Source: Cytospora piceicola (taxonomy: Eukaryota > Ascomycota > Sordariomycetes > Diaporthales > Cytosporaceae). Taken from it: a stretch of 64,000 nt of DNA. The translations under genes were made by a program, and so were the position numbers. The notes under the pieces are model-generated. The model saw only the letters and a program-made list of their open reading frames with translations, did not search any database and was not told the DNA's origin. Shown here piece after piece: positions 61,875 through 64,000 of the stretch. Each line of letters starts with the position of its first letter. Within the stretch, counting starts at the first letter, position 1. The DNA is taken from the NCBI GenBank assembly GCA_023375675.1, contig JALQBC010000002.1:62001-126000 (forward strand), read 5' to 3'.

Positions 61875-63854
61875 CACCGGGAGGGAACGGAAAGGAAAAA
61901 TGGGGTTTTGGCTACGATATAGAAAGTCGTGGTGGCCCCATCGCGTCTTCTTTACTGGCGTCGAGCTTGAATTCTTCACAAACTTGGAAATTGTTGGGGC
62001 CGACGACAGGCCATTTTGGAGGTGAGCACTGGAGCTTTCACCATGAGTGACCTTGGATGGTATCGAGGTTACATGTATTCCGAGGCCATGTCTGTTAAGT
62101 ATCTAGGTACTCAAGTCTTAAGCACTAAGGAAACTCGCCGATGCAGGTCCCGATATCAAGCCGAGGCTCATGTAGAAACCGGCCCATGACACGTTCGTCC
62201 AGCCCCCTACCTCACGCTTCGACCCTCTGCTCTCAGACTGTTCGACGGTTGTCACATAAGCCTTTGTGGAGGATCTTGAAAGCTACTTGGACTTGGATAC
62301 GACAGCTTTCGAGGAACTAGGCTTCCCTCTTCAGAGTATGGTTCTATTGACAGTTTCTGTTCATCCGGTCATCGTCGTGGGTAGCTGTGAGATTGGTCTC
62401 TGAAGGGCATCTGCCTCTCTGCCTTTCCCATACAAGACAACAGCCAAGGGCATCACCATGTTTCGAAACAACTCAAACGACGCTCAGATATTTAAACCAA
62501 GCCTTACAAACAGATGGGTCCTTGTTCGATTTCGCGACCGGACTACTTCAATTGCTTTGGTATCATATCTTTATATTGGAAGCAGACAAGGTCACCAGAG
62601 GTTATGATTGATGCAGACTTTGTCCATTGGTTTTCTTGCACCCCCCCCCCCGTTCTGATCTGAGCTAACCCTGACCCCGACAACGTCGAGCTCTTTCCGT
62701 CTCAGCCCTATCACTTCGCTGGTTTCTTCTCGTCTGTTTCATGCCAACGTACGCTTGGTAATTTCCCAGGGTGAGCTTGAGTCTAATAATTTGTGCCTTG
62801 AGTAGCATGCCGTATTCTTTTCTATCTTCCAGGACAACTCTCTGTCACTGAAGCCCCCGGTCTCCGAATAGCTGCCGGCTTGGTCGTGATGACCGGAATT
62901 TGGTGCATGTGTTTCTTGGGATTGAAACATTTGTGACAATATCAAGAGGTGTGTGTATGGTCTCGGTAGCAATCGAAATAAAGCTTACCACATGCCTGCA
63001 AGTTGGAACATAAAATCATTCCAGAAGGTAAGGCCGTGGCCCGGCCCGTGGATGATGAACCACAACACCTCAACCTAGGTGCTCAAGTCAAACACGACGA
63101 CGACCTATACGCAGATGACGGAGGTAGCTTCACTTAGACATAACAGGTTGGCTTTTGAGTCAACTGGTCTATATCATTTACTTGACTCTAGGGTTGTCCA
63201 AATACTGAGACATGTACAACCTCAACCGTATGAAGAAGAATAAAGATAGATGCTATACATATCCAATTAGGTATTTTACTTGGATTGTTTAGCGGCTTGT
63301 CATGGAAACCTCTGCTCTTTCATTGCTACAGTTGACTGAGGGCCACCATTGTGGTTCTTTCCTTGTCTGAAGAGTACCTAGGTAAATCGATCACAGTCAC
63401 CCAAGTATTTTATGGGAGATTTGCCAGCAAGGAAGGGTACCTGGGTACCTGGCAGACCTTCTTTTTGGGTCCTTCCTCCCTCTTTGGGAAGCTACTTGAC
63501 GCTGCAACTACCTGGGCAGGTATTCAGGCAACACCAACTGACCAGGCACCCAGCCTACATCATTTGAATCCTGGGGTCTTTACCTGCATCAACTAAACTC
63601 TTTGTCTCCTCCCTGCCTTTCTCAACAACGTGGCAAACGATTTCGTCTCTTGGCCATCTACTTCAACCATCCGTCCCTCCATCTTCGCCAGCCTTACGCT
63701 TCGACGCGTCAACCGAAGCAGAAGAAGATAGGTGGAGACGCGTACGAAGTCAATTACGAGAACAGGTGCAAGATTCTTAATCCAACTGCCTACCCACAGT
63801 TTTACAAAGCCTAGTCACTGACAAGCACGTCTAGCAAAGTAGCCACACCATACG
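61875..63854. other. Intergenic, no supported gene
   Basis: The open frames here are short and lack domains. Contents noted are a run of 11 C (62641-62651) and ACCTAGGT-like palindromes near 62100 and 63375. The CT/CA-rich sequence from about 63600 is likely the leader of the gene starting at 63855. Confidence 0.45.
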
Positions 63855-64000
63855 ATGCCTACAAACAGCGAACCCACGAAGGCCAAGGCCGCTGCTGAAC
63901 CTGGCTTGGCTCTTTCAGCGTCAGAGGATCGACTTACTCCCTACCCTGCCACTGATACCACTGCAATGACTGTGCGATCCGACAAAGATCGTACGAGGCA
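63855..64000 (+). CDS. Start of a gene cut by the window edge, unknown
   Basis: An ATG at 63855 opens a frame that stays open to the end of the window (48 codons). The residues are hydrophilic, Ala/Thr/Pro/Ser-rich (MPTNSEPTKAKAAAEPGLAL), like the disordered N-terminus of a larger cytosolic or nuclear protein, or of a transporter with a long N-terminal tail. The rest lies outside, so the product cannot be named. Confidence 0.5.
   Translation, partial: MPTNSEPTKAKAAAEPGLALSASEDRLTPYPATDTTAMTVRSDKDRTR

Overview
The window looks like the chromosome of a filamentous ascomycete (Pezizomycotina, most likely a Sordariomycete). The evidence is short GT-AG introns of about 60-95 bp, a Slt2/Mps1-type MAP kinase, CFEM and DUF3455 secreted proteins, and a 42 kb block with an extreme repeat-induced point mutation (RIP) signature. 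Species cannot be settled from the sequence alone.

Layout. Positions 1-15011 are normal-composition host sequence. They hold a small secreted-protein ORF (905-1246, minus), a DUF3455 secreted protein (7264-8145, plus, one intron), the cell-wall-integrity MAP kinase (9150-10712, minus, five exons) and a low-molecular-weight protein tyrosine phosphatase (12420-13024, minus, two exons). Positions 57581-64000 are normal host sequence again: a CFEM GPI-type protein (59566-60124, plus), a THEM6-like/4HBT thioesterase-fold membrane protein (60503-61632, minus), a possible small membrane ORF just upstream of it, and the start of a gene running off the right edge (63855).

Positions 15012-57580 are one 42.6 kb insertion. 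It is bounded by a perfect 33-bp terminal inverted repeat (15012-15044 and 57548-57580). An imperfect inverted repeat of about 226-230 bp continues directly inward on the left (15045-15270). On the right its partner (55691-55920) is separated from the outer 33 bp by a 1.6 kb insertion that carries a (CTTA)n array. Inside, CpA and TpG are almost eliminated while CpG is retained, which is the RIP pattern.

Despite this, long reading frames can still be followed if TAA/TAG are read as mutated Gln/Trp codons. The element is densely packed on both strands. I recognise a kinesin motor domain (18639-19463) and a JmjC-type domain inside a single 2.5 kb frame (24784-27258). Other decayed frames have no family I can name, including an ~880-codon frame with fourteen 15-residue repeats and an intact ATG (52745-55393, minus). 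I could not recognise a transposase, recombinase, DNA polymerase, helicase or capsid gene. The element therefore reads as an inactivated, cargo-rich giant TIR element of unassigned class, and it is the main novelty in the window.

The host genes show no operon-like logic. The kinase and phosphatase are signalling enzymes transcribed leftward in tandem. The DUF3455, CFEM and small secreted proteins are cell-surface or secreted products.
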